Source: Alphaproteobacteria bacterium (GTDB lineage: Bacteria > Pseudomonadota > Alphaproteobacteria > Elsterales > Elsteraceae). Taken from it: a stretch of 39,981 nt of DNA. Of the stretch, positions 7,370-15,661 are shown piece after piece. The notes beneath the pieces were generated by a model, which was given only the letters and a program-made list of their open reading frames with translations, was not told where the DNA came from and ran no database searches. Location of the stretch: positions 1-39,981 of the forward strand of contig RDXE01000060.1 of the NCBI GenBank assembly GCA_004292755.1, read 5' to 3'. How positions within the stretch are numbered: position 1 is the first letter of the stretch; each line of letters begins with the position of its first letter. The translations under genes and the position numbers were made by a program.

Positions 7370-8704
7370 TCACGACCCAGCGATGGTCATGCCATCAATG
7401 CGCACCGTTGGCGCGTCGATGCCTGCGCGAAACTCCAAGTCATTGGCGACGCTGAGCGCCAGGAACATCGTGCGCAGGTTACCCGCGATGGTGATTTCGC
7501 TGACGGGTTCGGCCAAGTGACCATTGACGATGCGGAACCCAGCCGCGCCGCGACTGTAGTCGCCGGTCACACCGTTGATGCCCATGCCCAACAAGTCCGT
7601 GACGTAGAGGCCATCGCCGATGTCTGCCATCAACTCCTCTGGCGTGACGCTGCCTGGCTCAATCCAGACATTGGAGGCGCTGGGCGACGGTAGGCCGCCG
7701 GGCCCATGGCTGGCGTGACCGGTGGACGGCAACCCCAGCTGCCGACCGGAGCGTAGGTCCAGCAACCATGTGGTCAACACGCCCTGGTCGATCAGCGTGC
7801 GCCGGACGGGAGCCAACCCCTCGCTGTCCACGGGGCGGGAGCGCAGACCCCGACGGCGGAACGGGTCCTCCACAATGGTGATGCCAGTGGCAAACACCTG
7901 GGTGCCGAGCGCTTCCTTCAAAAACGACGTGCCACGCGCGATCGAGGGGCCGGAAATCGCACTGGTCAGATGGGAGATCAAGCCGCGCGCCACCCGGGGG
8001 TCAAACACGACGCTGCGGGTCCCAGTCGACAGCTTGTGCGGATTAAGGCGTGCCACCGCCCGCTCGCCCGCGCGACGGCCAAGACGCTCGGGTGCATCAA
8101 GGTCGCTGGCATGGACAGCCGTCGTCCACTCGTAGTCGCGCTCCATCGCCGTACCGGTACCAGCCAGCACGCTGACCGATAGGCCATGGCGGCTGTAGGC
8201 TTGATGACCCTGGAAGCCGGCTGTGGTCGCAATCCAGGTGCTGCCTCGGCTGTAGGATGCCTCAGCGCCTTCGCTGTTGGTCACCCCTGCGACCGCGCGG
8301 GCGGCGTCTTCGGCTGCTTCAGCCAGGGCGATCAGACGCTCGGCCGCGGGTTCCTCGGCATCCACTTGATCCAGATCGGGCCGCTCCTGGCTCAGCTGAT
8401 CAGGTGTCGCGAGGCCGCAATAGGGGTCTTCTGGAACGATCCGCGCCATTGCGGCTGCCCGCTCCACCAACATCTCAATACCCGCGCGTGAGACATCAGT
8501 GCCCGAAACCAACGCCTGGCGCTTGCCAACGAACAGTCGAAGACCAAGGTCCCGCCCTTCCGCGCGCTCCACCTTCTCAGGTCGGCCAAGGCGCCACGCA
8601 ACAGAGACGGAGGTGCCATCCGACACCATCGCCTCAGCCGCATCAGCGCCAGCGGCTTTGGCGCGGTCGAGCGCGAAGGTCAGCACATCGGTAAGATCAG
8701 TCAT
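7370..8704 (-). CDS. pmbA: TldD/PmbA family protein (PmbA/TldE-like)
   Basis: TldD and PmbA (TldE) form a cytoplasmic metalloprotease complex that degrades unfolded or modified peptides and matures some ribosomally made peptides. This 444-residue protein matches the PmbA subunit in length and blocks: GRPEKVERAEGRDLGLRLF and GKRQALVSGTD near the N-terminus, SVVFDPRVARGLI in the middle, and the C-terminal glycine-rich GMGINGVTGDYSRGAAGF followed by ITIAGNL. It lacks the HExxxH zinc motif of TldD, as expected for PmbA. ATG 8704 (MTDLTDV) is chosen over an upstream frame extension to 8764 that lacks family-like sequence. No TldD partner is in the window. Confidence 0.88.
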   Translation of the reverse strand: MTDLTDVLTFALDRAKAAGADAAEAMVSDGTSVSVAWRLGRPEKVERAEGRDLGLRLFVGKRQALVSGTDVSRAGIEMLVERAAAMARIVPEDPYCGLATPDQLSQERPDLDQVDAEEPAAERLIALAEAAEDAARAVAGVTNSEGAEASYSRGSTWIATTAGFQGHQAYSRHGLSVSVLAGTGTAMERDYEWTTAVHASDLDAPERLGRRAGERAVARLNPHKLSTGTRSVVFDPRVARGLISHLTSAISGPSIARGTSFLKEALGTQVFATGITIVEDPFRRRGLRSRPVDSEGLAPVRRTLIDQGVLTTWLLDLRSGRQLGLPSTGHASHGPGGLPSPSASNVWIEPGSVTPEELMADIGDGLYVTDLLGMGINGVTGDYSRGAAGFRIVNGHLAEPVSEITIAGNLRTMFLALSVANDLEFRAGIDAPTVRIDGMTIAGS

Positions 8705-8826
8705 GGGCGCAATCGATCCAAGGCAGGTCGGGACAAGCGGCGAAACCCTAGTGCAGATCGGCATCCGGGGGAATCACCGGATCATCGGCGCTGGGGCGGG
8801 CGAAGCGGCGGAGTCCTGGAACGGCT

Positions 8827-10260
8827 CTACAGCAGCGCCTTCACCGTCGCTTCGAACTGGTCGGCCGGAACGGCTTTGCCGAACAGCCAGCCCTGGCCCA
8901 AGTCGCAGCCTTCATCGGACAGCAGCATCAGCGACTGGCTGCTCTCAATCCCCTCGGCAACCACGCGCATGTCCAGCAGATGGGCCAAGCGGATCACCGC
9001 GCGCACGATGGTGGCAGCGCTGCGATCCTTTTCCAATCCGCGCACAAAGGTCTGGTCGATCTTCACCACGTCCAGCGGGAAGCGGGTGAGGTAGGAGAGT
9101 GAGGAGTAGCCGGTGCCAAAATCATCCACCGCCAAGCCGATGCCTGCCGACCGCAGCCACTGAAAGGTTTCGGTGATCACCTCGCTGTCGGACATCAGCA
9201 CCCCCTCGGTGATTTCCACCTCCAATTGGGAGGGGTCGAGGTCGGCATCCTCCAAGGCAGCGGTGACCGAGGCGATTACGCTCTGACGCCGGAACTGGAC
9301 CGACGACAGATTGACCGCAACCTTCAAATCCGGCAGGCCGTTGGCATGCCAATGGGCGGTTTGGCGGCACGCCTCCCGGATCACCCAGTCGGAGATCGGG
9401 GCGATCAGGCCGGTTTGTTCGGCGACCGGCAGAAACGCCGCCGGGCTGATCAAACCGCGATCGGGATGGCGCCAGCGGATCAGCGCCTCCATGCCCACAG
9501 GCTGGCCGGTGCGCAAATCCATCTTGGGCTGATAAAACACCTCAAATTCGCGCTGCTCCAACGCGCGCCGGAGGTCGAGGGCGATGTGTTTCAGTTGCGC
9601 AGCGCGATCGATCTGCGTGCGTTGAAAGAAGGCAATCCGGCTGGCAGGCTCACTGCGTGCACGGGCCAGCGCCAAATCGCCGCAGGCGATCAACTCGGAC
9701 ACGCCCTGGGCATCCACCGGGAACCGAACGATGCCAATCACCACGGCAATGTCGAATTCAAACGCGCGATCCACCTGAATCGGCTTGGTTTGCAGATCGT
9801 GCATCAGCCGCTCAGCAAACACCGCCGCGGCGTCGGGGTCATGCAGGCGGGGGGCCAGGATGGCGAATTCCGCCCCCGCCAACCGGGCGACATGACCACG
9901 GTCCCCCACATAGTCCACCAGACGACGAACCACACTGCGCAAGACTTCATCGCCCAGCGTGTGGCCAATCATATGGTTGATTTCTTGAAACCGCTCCAAC
10001 CCAATGAATAACAGGGTGCCTGGCGGCGCGCCATTCTGGCAATCCCCGATGGATTGCTCGAGCAAACGGCGCAGATGGGCGCGATTGGCCACACCCGTTA
10101 GGTCATCATAGTTGACGACTTGATCAAACCACTCCGGTGTGGTGTCAACGGTAGAGGCTGGTGCAATTGCGGATTCAAGACGCCCCAGCCGCTCGTCAAT
10201 GCGTTGCAGCACAGAGGCGAGGTCGGGAGCCGTGGCGGCGGACAGGTGGCGGTCGTCCAT
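8827..10260 (-). CDS. Cyclic-di-GMP phosphodiesterase: degenerate GGDEF plus intact EAL domain
   Basis: This 477-residue protein has a short N-terminal helix (1-45, possible coiled coil), a GGDEF domain (about 48-215, beginning DDLTGVANR) and an EAL domain (about 225-477). The GGDEF signature reads AGAEF at 128-132, so the diguanylate cyclase site is probably dead and may serve only to bind GTP or to dimerise. The EAL domain keeps all main active-site blocks: EAL 258-260, NLSSVQF, EITEGVLM, DDFGTGYSS, KIDQTFV, AEGIES and the QGWLFGKAVP terminus. It should therefore hydrolyse c-di-GMP, lowering biofilm and raising motility signals. No membrane segment is visible. ATG 10260 is used; the frame is open to 10635 but without recognisable sequence. 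Confidence 0.92.
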   Translation of the reverse strand: MDDRHLSAATAPDLASVLQRIDERLGRLESAIAPASTVDTTPEWFDQVVNYDDLTGVANRAHLRRLLEQSIGDCQNGAPPGTLLFIGLERFQEINHMIGHTLGDEVLRSVVRRLVDYVGDRGHVARLAGAEFAILAPRLHDPDAAAVFAERLMHDLQTKPIQVDRAFEFDIAVVIGIVRFPVDAQGVSELIACGDLALARARSEPASRIAFFQRTQIDRAAQLKHIALDLRRALEQREFEVFYQPKMDLRTGQPVGMEALIRWRHPDRGLISPAAFLPVAEQTGLIAPISDWVIREACRQTAHWHANGLPDLKVAVNLSSVQFRRQSVIASVTAALEDADLDPSQLEVEITEGVLMSDSEVITETFQWLRSAGIGLAVDDFGTGYSSLSYLTRFPLDVVKIDQTFVRGLEKDRSAATIVRAVIRLAHLLDMRVVAEGIESSQSLMLLSDEGCDLGQGWLFGKAVPADQFEATVKALL

Positions 10261-10410
10261 GAGCGAACAATAGCCGGTTGCGCGTCGATGCAGAAGCCTT
10301 GTGACAGGTCCGCGACACGCCGATGCGTTTCGCGCGCGCGCTGGTGGGTTGCCCTCGCCCTGCCCACCGGCCAAGGTGCGCGCACCAAGGTTGGTGACAG
10401 GGAGACGGGG

Positions 10411-11172
10411 ATGGAGATCGCAGGGCTTGCAGCCGTGGTGACAGGAGCGGCGTCTGGTCTCGGTGCAGCAACGGCAGAAGGGCTGGCGGCCGCGGGTATG
10501 CGGGTTGCCCTGTTGGATCGCAATGCCGAGGGGGCAGCGGCCGTTGCCGCGCGCATCGGCGCTTTGGGCCTTGGCTGCGACGTCACCGACGAAGCATCGG
10601 TGGTTGCAGCGCTGGACGCCGCCGAAGCCGCCCATGGACCCGCCCGCGTGCTGGTGACCTGCGCCGGGGTTGCTGATCCCGGTCGTGCCGTTGGGCGCAA
10701 TGGCCCATTGGCCCTGGCGGCCTTCAGCAAGGTGATTGGCATCAATCTGATTGGCACCTTCAACGTTGTGCGCTTAGCAGCCGCCCGGATGGTCAGTCTC
10801 GACCCGCTACCCACGGGGGAGCGTGGGGCGATGGTGATGACAGCCTCCATCGCCGCCTATGACGGCCAGATCGGTCAACCCGCCTATGCCGCCTCCAAGG
10901 GTGGGGTGGCGGCAATGACCCTGCCGTTGGCGCGCGAACTCGCCCCCCAAGGCGTGCGGGTGATGTCGATTGCCCCCGGCATCTTCAAAACCCCGATGCT
11001 GGCGGGATTGCCAGAGGAGGTGCAGGCAAGCCTGGGGGCAGCCGTGCCGTTCCCGTCTCGGCTTGGCGATCCAGCGGAGTTCGGCTTGCTGGTGCGCCAG
11101 ATCCTTGCCAACCCAATGTTGAACGGCGAGGTCATCCGCCTGGATGGCGCGCTGAGGATGCCCCCGAAGTGA
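10411..11172 (+). CDS. Short-chain dehydrogenase/reductase, 3-hydroxyacyl-CoA dehydrogenase type 2-like
   Basis: This 253-residue protein is a classical SDR. The nucleotide-binding motif TGAASGLG is at about 11-18; an Asp in LLDRN after the second strand suggests preference for NAD over NADP. NLIGTFN, the catalytic Ser in MTASIAAYDG, and YAASKGG complete the Asn-Ser-Tyr-Lys tetrad. The pattern TASIAAYDGQIGQPAYAASKGG is typical of the type 2 3-hydroxyacyl-CoA dehydrogenases (HSD17B10-like), which act in fatty acid or branched-chain amino acid breakdown. GGGAGA lies just before ATG 10411. Its stop overlaps the start of yciB by 4 bp, so the two genes are translationally coupled. Confidence 0.88.
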   Translation: MEIAGLAAVVTGAASGLGAATAEGLAAAGMRVALLDRNAEGAAAVAARIGALGLGCDVTDEASVVAALDAAEAAHGPARVLVTCAGVADPGRAVGRNGPLALAAFSKVIGINLIGTFNVVRLAAARMVSLDPLPTGERGAMVMTASIAAYDGQIGQPAYAASKGGVAAMTLPLARELAPQGVRVMSIAPGIFKTPMLAGLPEEVQASLGAAVPFPSRLGDPAEFGLLVRQILANPMLNGEVIRLDGALRMPPK

Positions 11173-11735
11173 CGAAACCACCCGCCTGGGCCAAGACGGC
11201 CGCCGATTGGGTTCCGCTGATTGCGTTCTTCGTGGTCAACAAAACCCATGGCTTTCTGCCCGCCACGGCGGTGTTGGTGGCGGGCTCGCTGGCGGCCGCT
11301 GCGCTGCTGTGGGTGATGGAACGCCGTCTGCCGATCATGGCGCTGGTGACAGCCGGGTTGGTTGGCCTGTTCGGCGGCCTTACCTTGTGGTTTCAGGACG
11401 AGACCTTCGTCAAACTGAAGCCAACCATCGCCTATCTGGGGCTCGCCGCGGCCGTGCTGGGCAGCTTGTGGCTGAAGCGACCGCTGCTGCGCGCGCTGCT
11501 GGGTGGTGGCATGGCGCTGACCGACGAGGGCTGGCGCCTGTTGAGTGTGCGCTTCGGGCTGTTCTTCCTGGCGATGGCGGGCATCAACGAAGTGGTCTGG
11601 CGCACCCAAAGCACCGACCTTTGGGTCGATTTCAAGGTGTTCGGCGGGATTGGCCTGACCATCTTGTTCATCGCCACGCAGCTGCCGTTGATCAAGCGGC
11701 ACGCAGTCGAAGAGGTTAAATCTTCAAACGTTTGA
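11169..11735 (+). CDS. yciB: YciB-family inner membrane septation protein
   Basis: The 188-residue protein starts at GTG 11169, overlapping the upstream SDR stop by 4 bp. It has about five hydrophobic segments and the YciB pattern: DWVPLIAFFVVN near the N-terminus, FGGLTLWFQDETFVKLKPTI in the middle, and WRLLSVRFGLFFLAMAGINEVVW before the last spans. In E. coli YciB interacts with cell elongation and division proteins and influences envelope synthesis. Length is normal for the family. Its 3' end overlaps the converging DprE2-like gene by 20 bp. Neighbourhood gives no further functional clue. Confidence 0.9.
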   Translation: MTKPPAWAKTAADWVPLIAFFVVNKTHGFLPATAVLVAGSLAAAALLWVMERRLPIMALVTAGLVGLFGGLTLWFQDETFVKLKPTIAYLGLAAAVLGSLWLKRPLLRALLGGGMALTDEGWRLLSVRFGLFFLAMAGINEVVWRTQSTDLWVDFKVFGGIGLTILFIATQLPLIKRHAVEEVKSSNV

Positions 11736-12480
11736 AAATCGGCTCTGGAATGTGCTTCAGGATGGTCAAGATCAGCCACCAGAAGCCAGGCACATACAGC
11801 ACATCCTTGCGGTTCAGCGCGGCCGCCAGGATGGTGCCCGCCACGGGATCGGGTTGGCCCGGCAGGAAGATGCCCGGCAGGCCCCAGGTCATGCCGGTGT
11901 CGAGGAAGCCGGGCTTCACCGTCAACACATGAACGCCCGCGCGCGCCATCCGATTGCGAAAGCCTGCCGTGAAGGTGGCAAGCGCAGCCTTGCTGGCGCC
12001 GTAGAGGTGGTTTGACAGCCGCCCGCGATCCCCGGCAACTGACCCAACCACCACCACAGTACCGCGCCCTGCGCGCTGCCAGGCCGGAGCCAGCCGCAGC
12101 AAAAGATCAATCGGGGCGGTGACATTCACCTGCCACAGCGGGGGCACCAAAGCGGGATCAGCCTCCATCGCCGCTTGGGACGGCATGATGGCGGCAGCCA
12201 AGAGCAGATCGAGGCGTCCGGCCTCGGCCTCCGACTGCAACCGACGCGCGAGCAAGCCAACTTGGTCAGGATCGCCAAGGTCACAGCCGTGGACCAGCAC
12301 CTCCACCTGATGGCGCAGGCTGACATCGGCAGCCGTGCGAGCCAGATCGTCCAGATCGCGCCCAACCAGCAGCACAGACGCCCCGCGCGCAGCCACCCGA
12401 TGGGCAAAGGCGCGGGCGAGCGGGCTGGAGCCGCCGACAATGGCCCACAGGCGGCCTTGCAGATCGCGCACCGCACTCAT
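11716..12480 (-). CDS. dprE2: DprE2-like SDR: polyprenyl-phospho-2-ketoribose reductase
   Basis: In mycobacteria DprE2 reduces the 2-keto intermediate made by DprE1 with NAD(P)H to give decaprenylphospho-D-arabinofuranose. This 254-residue protein has an SDR fold: glycine-rich GGSSPLARA near the start (a DprE-type variant of TGxxxGIG), a catalytic Ser in VVVVGSVAGDRGR, and LYGASKAAL supplying Tyr and Lys. The tail FWWLILTILKHIPEPIFKRL is hydrophobic then basic, suggesting membrane contact as expected for a lipid-linked substrate. The start overlaps the DprE1-like stop in an ATGA arrangement. The functional call rests mostly on being directly after the DprE1-like gene; the family alone would only support a generic SDR. 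Confidence 0.8.
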   Translation of the reverse strand: MSAVRDLQGRLWAIVGGSSPLARAFAHRVAARGASVLLVGRDLDDLARTAADVSLRHQVEVLVHGCDLGDPDQVGLLARRLQSEAEAGRLDLLLAAAIMPSQAAMEADPALVPPLWQVNVTAPIDLLLRLAPAWQRAGRGTVVVVGSVAGDRGRLSNHLYGASKAALATFTAGFRNRMARAGVHVLTVKPGFLDTGMTWGLPGIFLPGQPDPVAGTILAAALNRKDVLYVPGFWWLILTILKHIPEPIFKRLKI

Positions 12481-13808
12481 CGCCGAGCCTCCCCACCCCG
12501 AACGCCAAGGCGCCGCGCCATGTCGGAGGTGAAGCGACCTGCGGGGTCAACCTCGGCCAGCACGGCTTGGAAGGCAGGCAGGTCCGGATACATGGCAGCG
12601 ATGGAGGCCGGGCTCGCCACGGAATCCTTCGCAAGGTACAGCCGCCCTCCGGCGTCCAGGGTCAACCGCTCCAGACGCGCCAGCAACTCCCCCGTGGTCG
12701 CGCGATGGGGAAAGTCGAGGGCCAGAGTGAAGCCGGGCTGCGGAAAACTGAGCATGCCCTGTCCACGCGGACCCAAGGTTTTCAACACCGCGAGGAAGGA
12801 GGCGGCACCCGCATCCGCAATCGCCTGCAGCATGGCCGTCAGGGCGCGCGGTGCCTCGGCATCGGGCACCACACACTGGAATTGGTGAAAGCCGCGCTTG
12901 CCATAGATGCGGTTCCAATCCTCGATCGCGTCGAGCGGGTAGAGGAACTTGGCAACCGGGGCTAGCCGCTCCCGTCCCGCAGTCGGCACGCGCCAGCGAT
13001 AGGCGAGGTTAAAGGCGCGCACCATGGGCGCGGAAAGGGCGAAGCCCGGAAAGTCCAGGGGCACCCGGCGCCGACGCTCCCGCTCCGGTGGTAGCGTGGT
13101 GTCTGTCGGCTCAGCGGTTTCCAGCAACCCCCGCCCCAGGGCACGCCCGCGCGCCAGCGCATCAATCCAGCCAACCGAATAGGAGGAGGCACGCGCGGCC
13201 TGCAGGGCGGACAGGAAATGATCAAGGTCCGTGATGCGCTGTTCCTTCAACAGCACGGCATTGCCCGTCACCCGGTCGAGGGTCACCGCCAGGGCGATGA
13301 TCACACCGGTCAGGCCCATGCCACCCACAGTGGCGCGGAACAGAGCGTCACCCCGCACGACCCGCCGCACCTCGCCCGAAGCGAGCAGCAGGTCGAACCA
13401 CTGGACATGGTCGCTAAAGCTGCCGCGGCCATCATGGTTCTTGCCGTGAACATCATTGGCGATGGCGCCGCCCAGCGTCGCAAAGCCAGTGCCGGGGCTG
13501 ACTGGCAGGCGCCAGCCGCGCGGTTGGAACGTCGCCAGCACGTCGCGGAAGGTCACCCCCGGTTCCGCCACCAGCAGGCCGGTGGTTGGGTCAAACCCGA
13601 GCAGGCGGTTGAGGCGGGTGGTCAGCACCAGGGACCCGCTCTGATTCAAGGCCTGATCGCCATAGGATCGACCAGCGCCGCGGGCCAGCACCGAGGGGGC
13701 GTCTGCCACCGCGCGCTGCAGCTCCGCCAGCCGCTCAGGCCGGAACACCGAGGCCGTGGAGGTTGGCCAGCGACCCCAGCCACCCAGGGTTTGCGTCTTT
13801 GCGCGCAT
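12477..13808 (-). CDS. dprE1: DprE1-like FAD oxidase acting on polyprenyl-phospho-ribose
   Basis: DprE1 oxidises the 2-hydroxyl of polyprenylphospho-D-ribose as the first half of epimerisation to D-arabinose. This 443-residue protein has the VAO-type FAD-binding domain (RGAGRSYGDQAL, VSPGTGFATLGGAIANDVHGKNH with the flavin-region His, GGMGLTGVI) and a C-terminal substrate domain (KRGFHQFQCVVPD, GMLSFPQPG, LALDFPHR, GGRLYLAKDS). The N-terminal LGGWGRWPTSTASVFRPE is typical of DprE1. By remembered alignment, the position of mycobacterial Cys387 (the benzothiazinone target) is Ala here. ATG 13808 has GAGGGG 6 nt upstream; an in-frame TTG at 13838 is less likely. It lies 10 bp after the flippase-like gene. 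Confidence 0.87.
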   Translation of the reverse strand: MRAKTQTLGGWGRWPTSTASVFRPERLAELQRAVADAPSVLARGAGRSYGDQALNQSGSLVLTTRLNRLLGFDPTTGLLVAEPGVTFRDVLATFQPRGWRLPVSPGTGFATLGGAIANDVHGKNHDGRGSFSDHVQWFDLLLASGEVRRVVRGDALFRATVGGMGLTGVIIALAVTLDRVTGNAVLLKEQRITDLDHFLSALQAARASSYSVGWIDALARGRALGRGLLETAEPTDTTLPPERERRRRVPLDFPGFALSAPMVRAFNLAYRWRVPTAGRERLAPVAKFLYPLDAIEDWNRIYGKRGFHQFQCVVPDAEAPRALTAMLQAIADAGAASFLAVLKTLGPRGQGMLSFPQPGFTLALDFPHRATTGELLARLERLTLDAGGRLYLAKDSVASPASIAAMYPDLPAFQAVLAEVDPAGRFTSDMARRLGVRGGEARR

Positions 13809-13818
13809 GGCCGACCCC

Positions 13819-14808
13819 TCAGCGCCGACCGCGCGCAAGGCGCAAGGTTGCTGGCAGCACGATCAAACCCAGCACTGTCGCAAACCACAAGGTGGTCAAC
13901 CGGATCACGGCTGTGGCGACCACTGCTTGATCCAGCGGCACGTTCAATAGCGCCAACAGCGCCAGCATGGTGGCCTCGGTCCCGCCAATGCCGCCGGGCA
14001 GCATGGCGATCGTGCCCGCGATCATCGCAAAGCAGAACACGAAGGCTGCCTGTTGGAGCGAAATCTCGCTGCCGAGGGTGGTCACCAGCCATTGAAACGC
14101 CAGTACCTCGGCTGTCCAGCCGATCAGGGCCAGGATCAAGCCAACGCCGGACAGGCGTGGTGACAGAATGGCACGGGTGCCGCGAATGGCGTGGCGGATC
14201 TTGGCAAACAGCCGTGGCTGACGGCGACCCGATGCCCCCCACACCCACAGCACGATCGACAACAACGGGGCGGGCCGCGCCAGCATCAAGATCGCGATCA
14301 ACACCAGGGCTGCCACCACCAGCGCATAGACGGCATAGCCCGCAAACGCGCCAATTCCGGCCAGACACAAAAGAAGGATCGCCAGACTGTCCGACAGCCG
14401 GTCGCCGATGAACATCGGTGCCGCCCGCTCATAGGGATAGCCATGGCAGCGCTGCAGGAACCACAGGCGGATGGCCTCCCCGGCCTTGCCCGGGCTCATC
14501 GTAAGGGCAAAGCCCGCCACGAAATACAAGGCATTGCGCGCCCAGGGGACCGGCAACCCAAGCCCGTCGCAGAAAATCTGCCAGCGCCAAGCCCGCAGCG
14601 CATAGTTCAAGAGGGAGAGTGCCAACATCCCCAGGATCAAGCTGGCGGGCAGTGCCGTCAAATGCGCCCAGACCTGACCGATGCCCGCATAGATTGAGCC
14701 GACGGCGAACAACGCCACGAACGCCACCAGCCCCAGCACGACGGCAAATTCAACCCGGCGGGCTTTTGGTGGCTGGTCAATATCCAACGTCAGGGCGCGG
14801 TCAGCCAT
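13819..14808 (-). CDS. Flippase-like integral membrane protein (LPG synthase TM region/UPF0104 family)
   Basis: This 329-residue protein has seven to eight hydrophobic segments. It shows the features of the lysylphosphatidylglycerol-synthase transmembrane family (PF03706): YALRAWRWQIF near residue 75, FALTMSPGKAGEAIRLW, ERAAPMFIGDRLSDSLAI, and LPGGIGGTEATMLALL near the C-terminus. It has no aminoacyl transferase domain, so it is the stand-alone membrane type, often found beside glycolipid genes and thought to move lipids across the membrane. The position inside the arabinose-donor cassette suggests it flips polyprenyl-phospho-arabinose, which is inference. The start overlaps the UbiA-type gene stop by 8 bp. 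Confidence 0.85.
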   Translation of the reverse strand: MADRALTLDIDQPPKARRVEFAVVLGLVAFVALFAVGSIYAGIGQVWAHLTALPASLILGMLALSLLNYALRAWRWQIFCDGLGLPVPWARNALYFVAGFALTMSPGKAGEAIRLWFLQRCHGYPYERAAPMFIGDRLSDSLAILLLCLAGIGAFAGYAVYALVVAALVLIAILMLARPAPLLSIVLWVWGASGRRQPRLFAKIRHAIRGTRAILSPRLSGVGLILALIGWTAEVLAFQWLVTTLGSEISLQQAAFVFCFAMIAGTIAMLPGGIGGTEATMLALLALLNVPLDQAVVATAVIRLTTLWFATVLGLIVLPATLRLARGRR

Positions 14809-15661
14809 AGATCAGCACCCCAAACATTCCGATCCAGCCGAGAACGGCGCAGATCAGAAACCGGTCAGTGATCGCCAGCATCGTCGGGTTGCCCGACCGC
14901 TCCTCCACAATCGCGATCTGGAGGTAGCGCAACACGCCAGCGATCACGAATGGCGCGGTTAAGTAGAGTTGATCGGTACCCAGCTTGGACTGCACGACGG
15001 GGTCGGTGGTGTAGATCAGGTAGGACACCAAGAGGCCGCCCAAGACGGCCGTCAGGGCCGTGTCGATGAACTGCCGCGAATAGCCAGCCAGTGCCGCCCG
15101 GTGGCTGGCATCCAGCGAGCGGACAATGTCGTCCCGCCGCTTCGCCAAGGCAATGAACAGCGCCAGCAGCCCGGTGCAGATCAAGATCCACACGCTGGGC
15201 CGCACGGCAATCAAGGCGGCTCCTGCCTCTACCCGCAGGACAAAGCCCATCGCGATCACCATGACATCCAGGATCGCGACATGCTTCAACTTGAACGAAT
15301 AGGCGACATTCATCCCAGCATAGAGCGCCAGCACCAACCCAAACGGCCAGGGCAGTGCGAGGCCCAGGCCAAACCCAACCGCGGCCAACACCACCATCAC
15401 CACCAGCGCCGTCGCGACCGAAACGGCGCCGGAGGCGATGGGACGGCGGCATTTTTCTGGGTGCAGCCGGTCACTCTCCCGGTCCGCGGTGTCATTCAGC
15501 ACATAGACCGCGGAGGAGAGGGCGCAAAACGCCGCGATTCCCAACGCCACGGTGACCATGGTGGCGGACGACACCGCCTCTGGCGTGAAGAACAACGGCG
15601 CTGCAACAAAGCCGTTCTTCACCCATTGATGAGGACGCAGCAGACGGATCAGAGGTGGCAC
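14801..15661 (-). CDS. UbiA-family polyprenyl-phosphate phosphoribosyltransferase
   Basis: The mycobacterial homologue (Rv3806c) transfers phosphoribose from PRPP to decaprenyl phosphate, the committed step to the arabinofuranose donor. This 286-residue protein has about eight membrane spans and the features of that UbiA subgroup: N-terminal LLRPHQWVKNGFV, the first Asp-rich motif NDTADRESDRLHPEK with the R-P-I-A-S-G sequence that follows, and the second region around AIALAKRRDD preceded by LDVMVIAMGFVLR. The NDxxDxxxD motif binds Mg-diphosphate. It is first in a four-gene run with no gap longer than 10 bp. A generic prenyltransferase is the alternative, but the motif set and neighbours favour the sugar-transferring type. 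Confidence 0.87.
   Translation of the reverse strand: MPPLIRLLRPHQWVKNGFVAAPLFFTPEAVSSATMVTVALGIAAFCALSSAVYVLNDTADRESDRLHPEKCRRPIASGAVSVATALVVMVVLAAVGFGLGLALPWPFGLVLALYAGMNVAYSFKLKHVAILDVMVIAMGFVLRVEAGAALIAVRPSVWILICTGLLALFIALAKRRDDIVRSLDASHRAALAGYSRQFIDTALTAVLGGLLVSYLIYTTDPVVQSKLGTDQLYLTAPFVIAGVLRYLQIAIVEERSGNPTMLAITDRFLICAVLGWIGMFGVLIYG

Noticed and set aside
13218-14411. 397-codon plus-strand open frame
   Set aside because: It lies antisense to the DprE1-like and flippase-like genes, which have strong family motifs. High GC makes long antisense frames common; no motif or ribosome site supports it.
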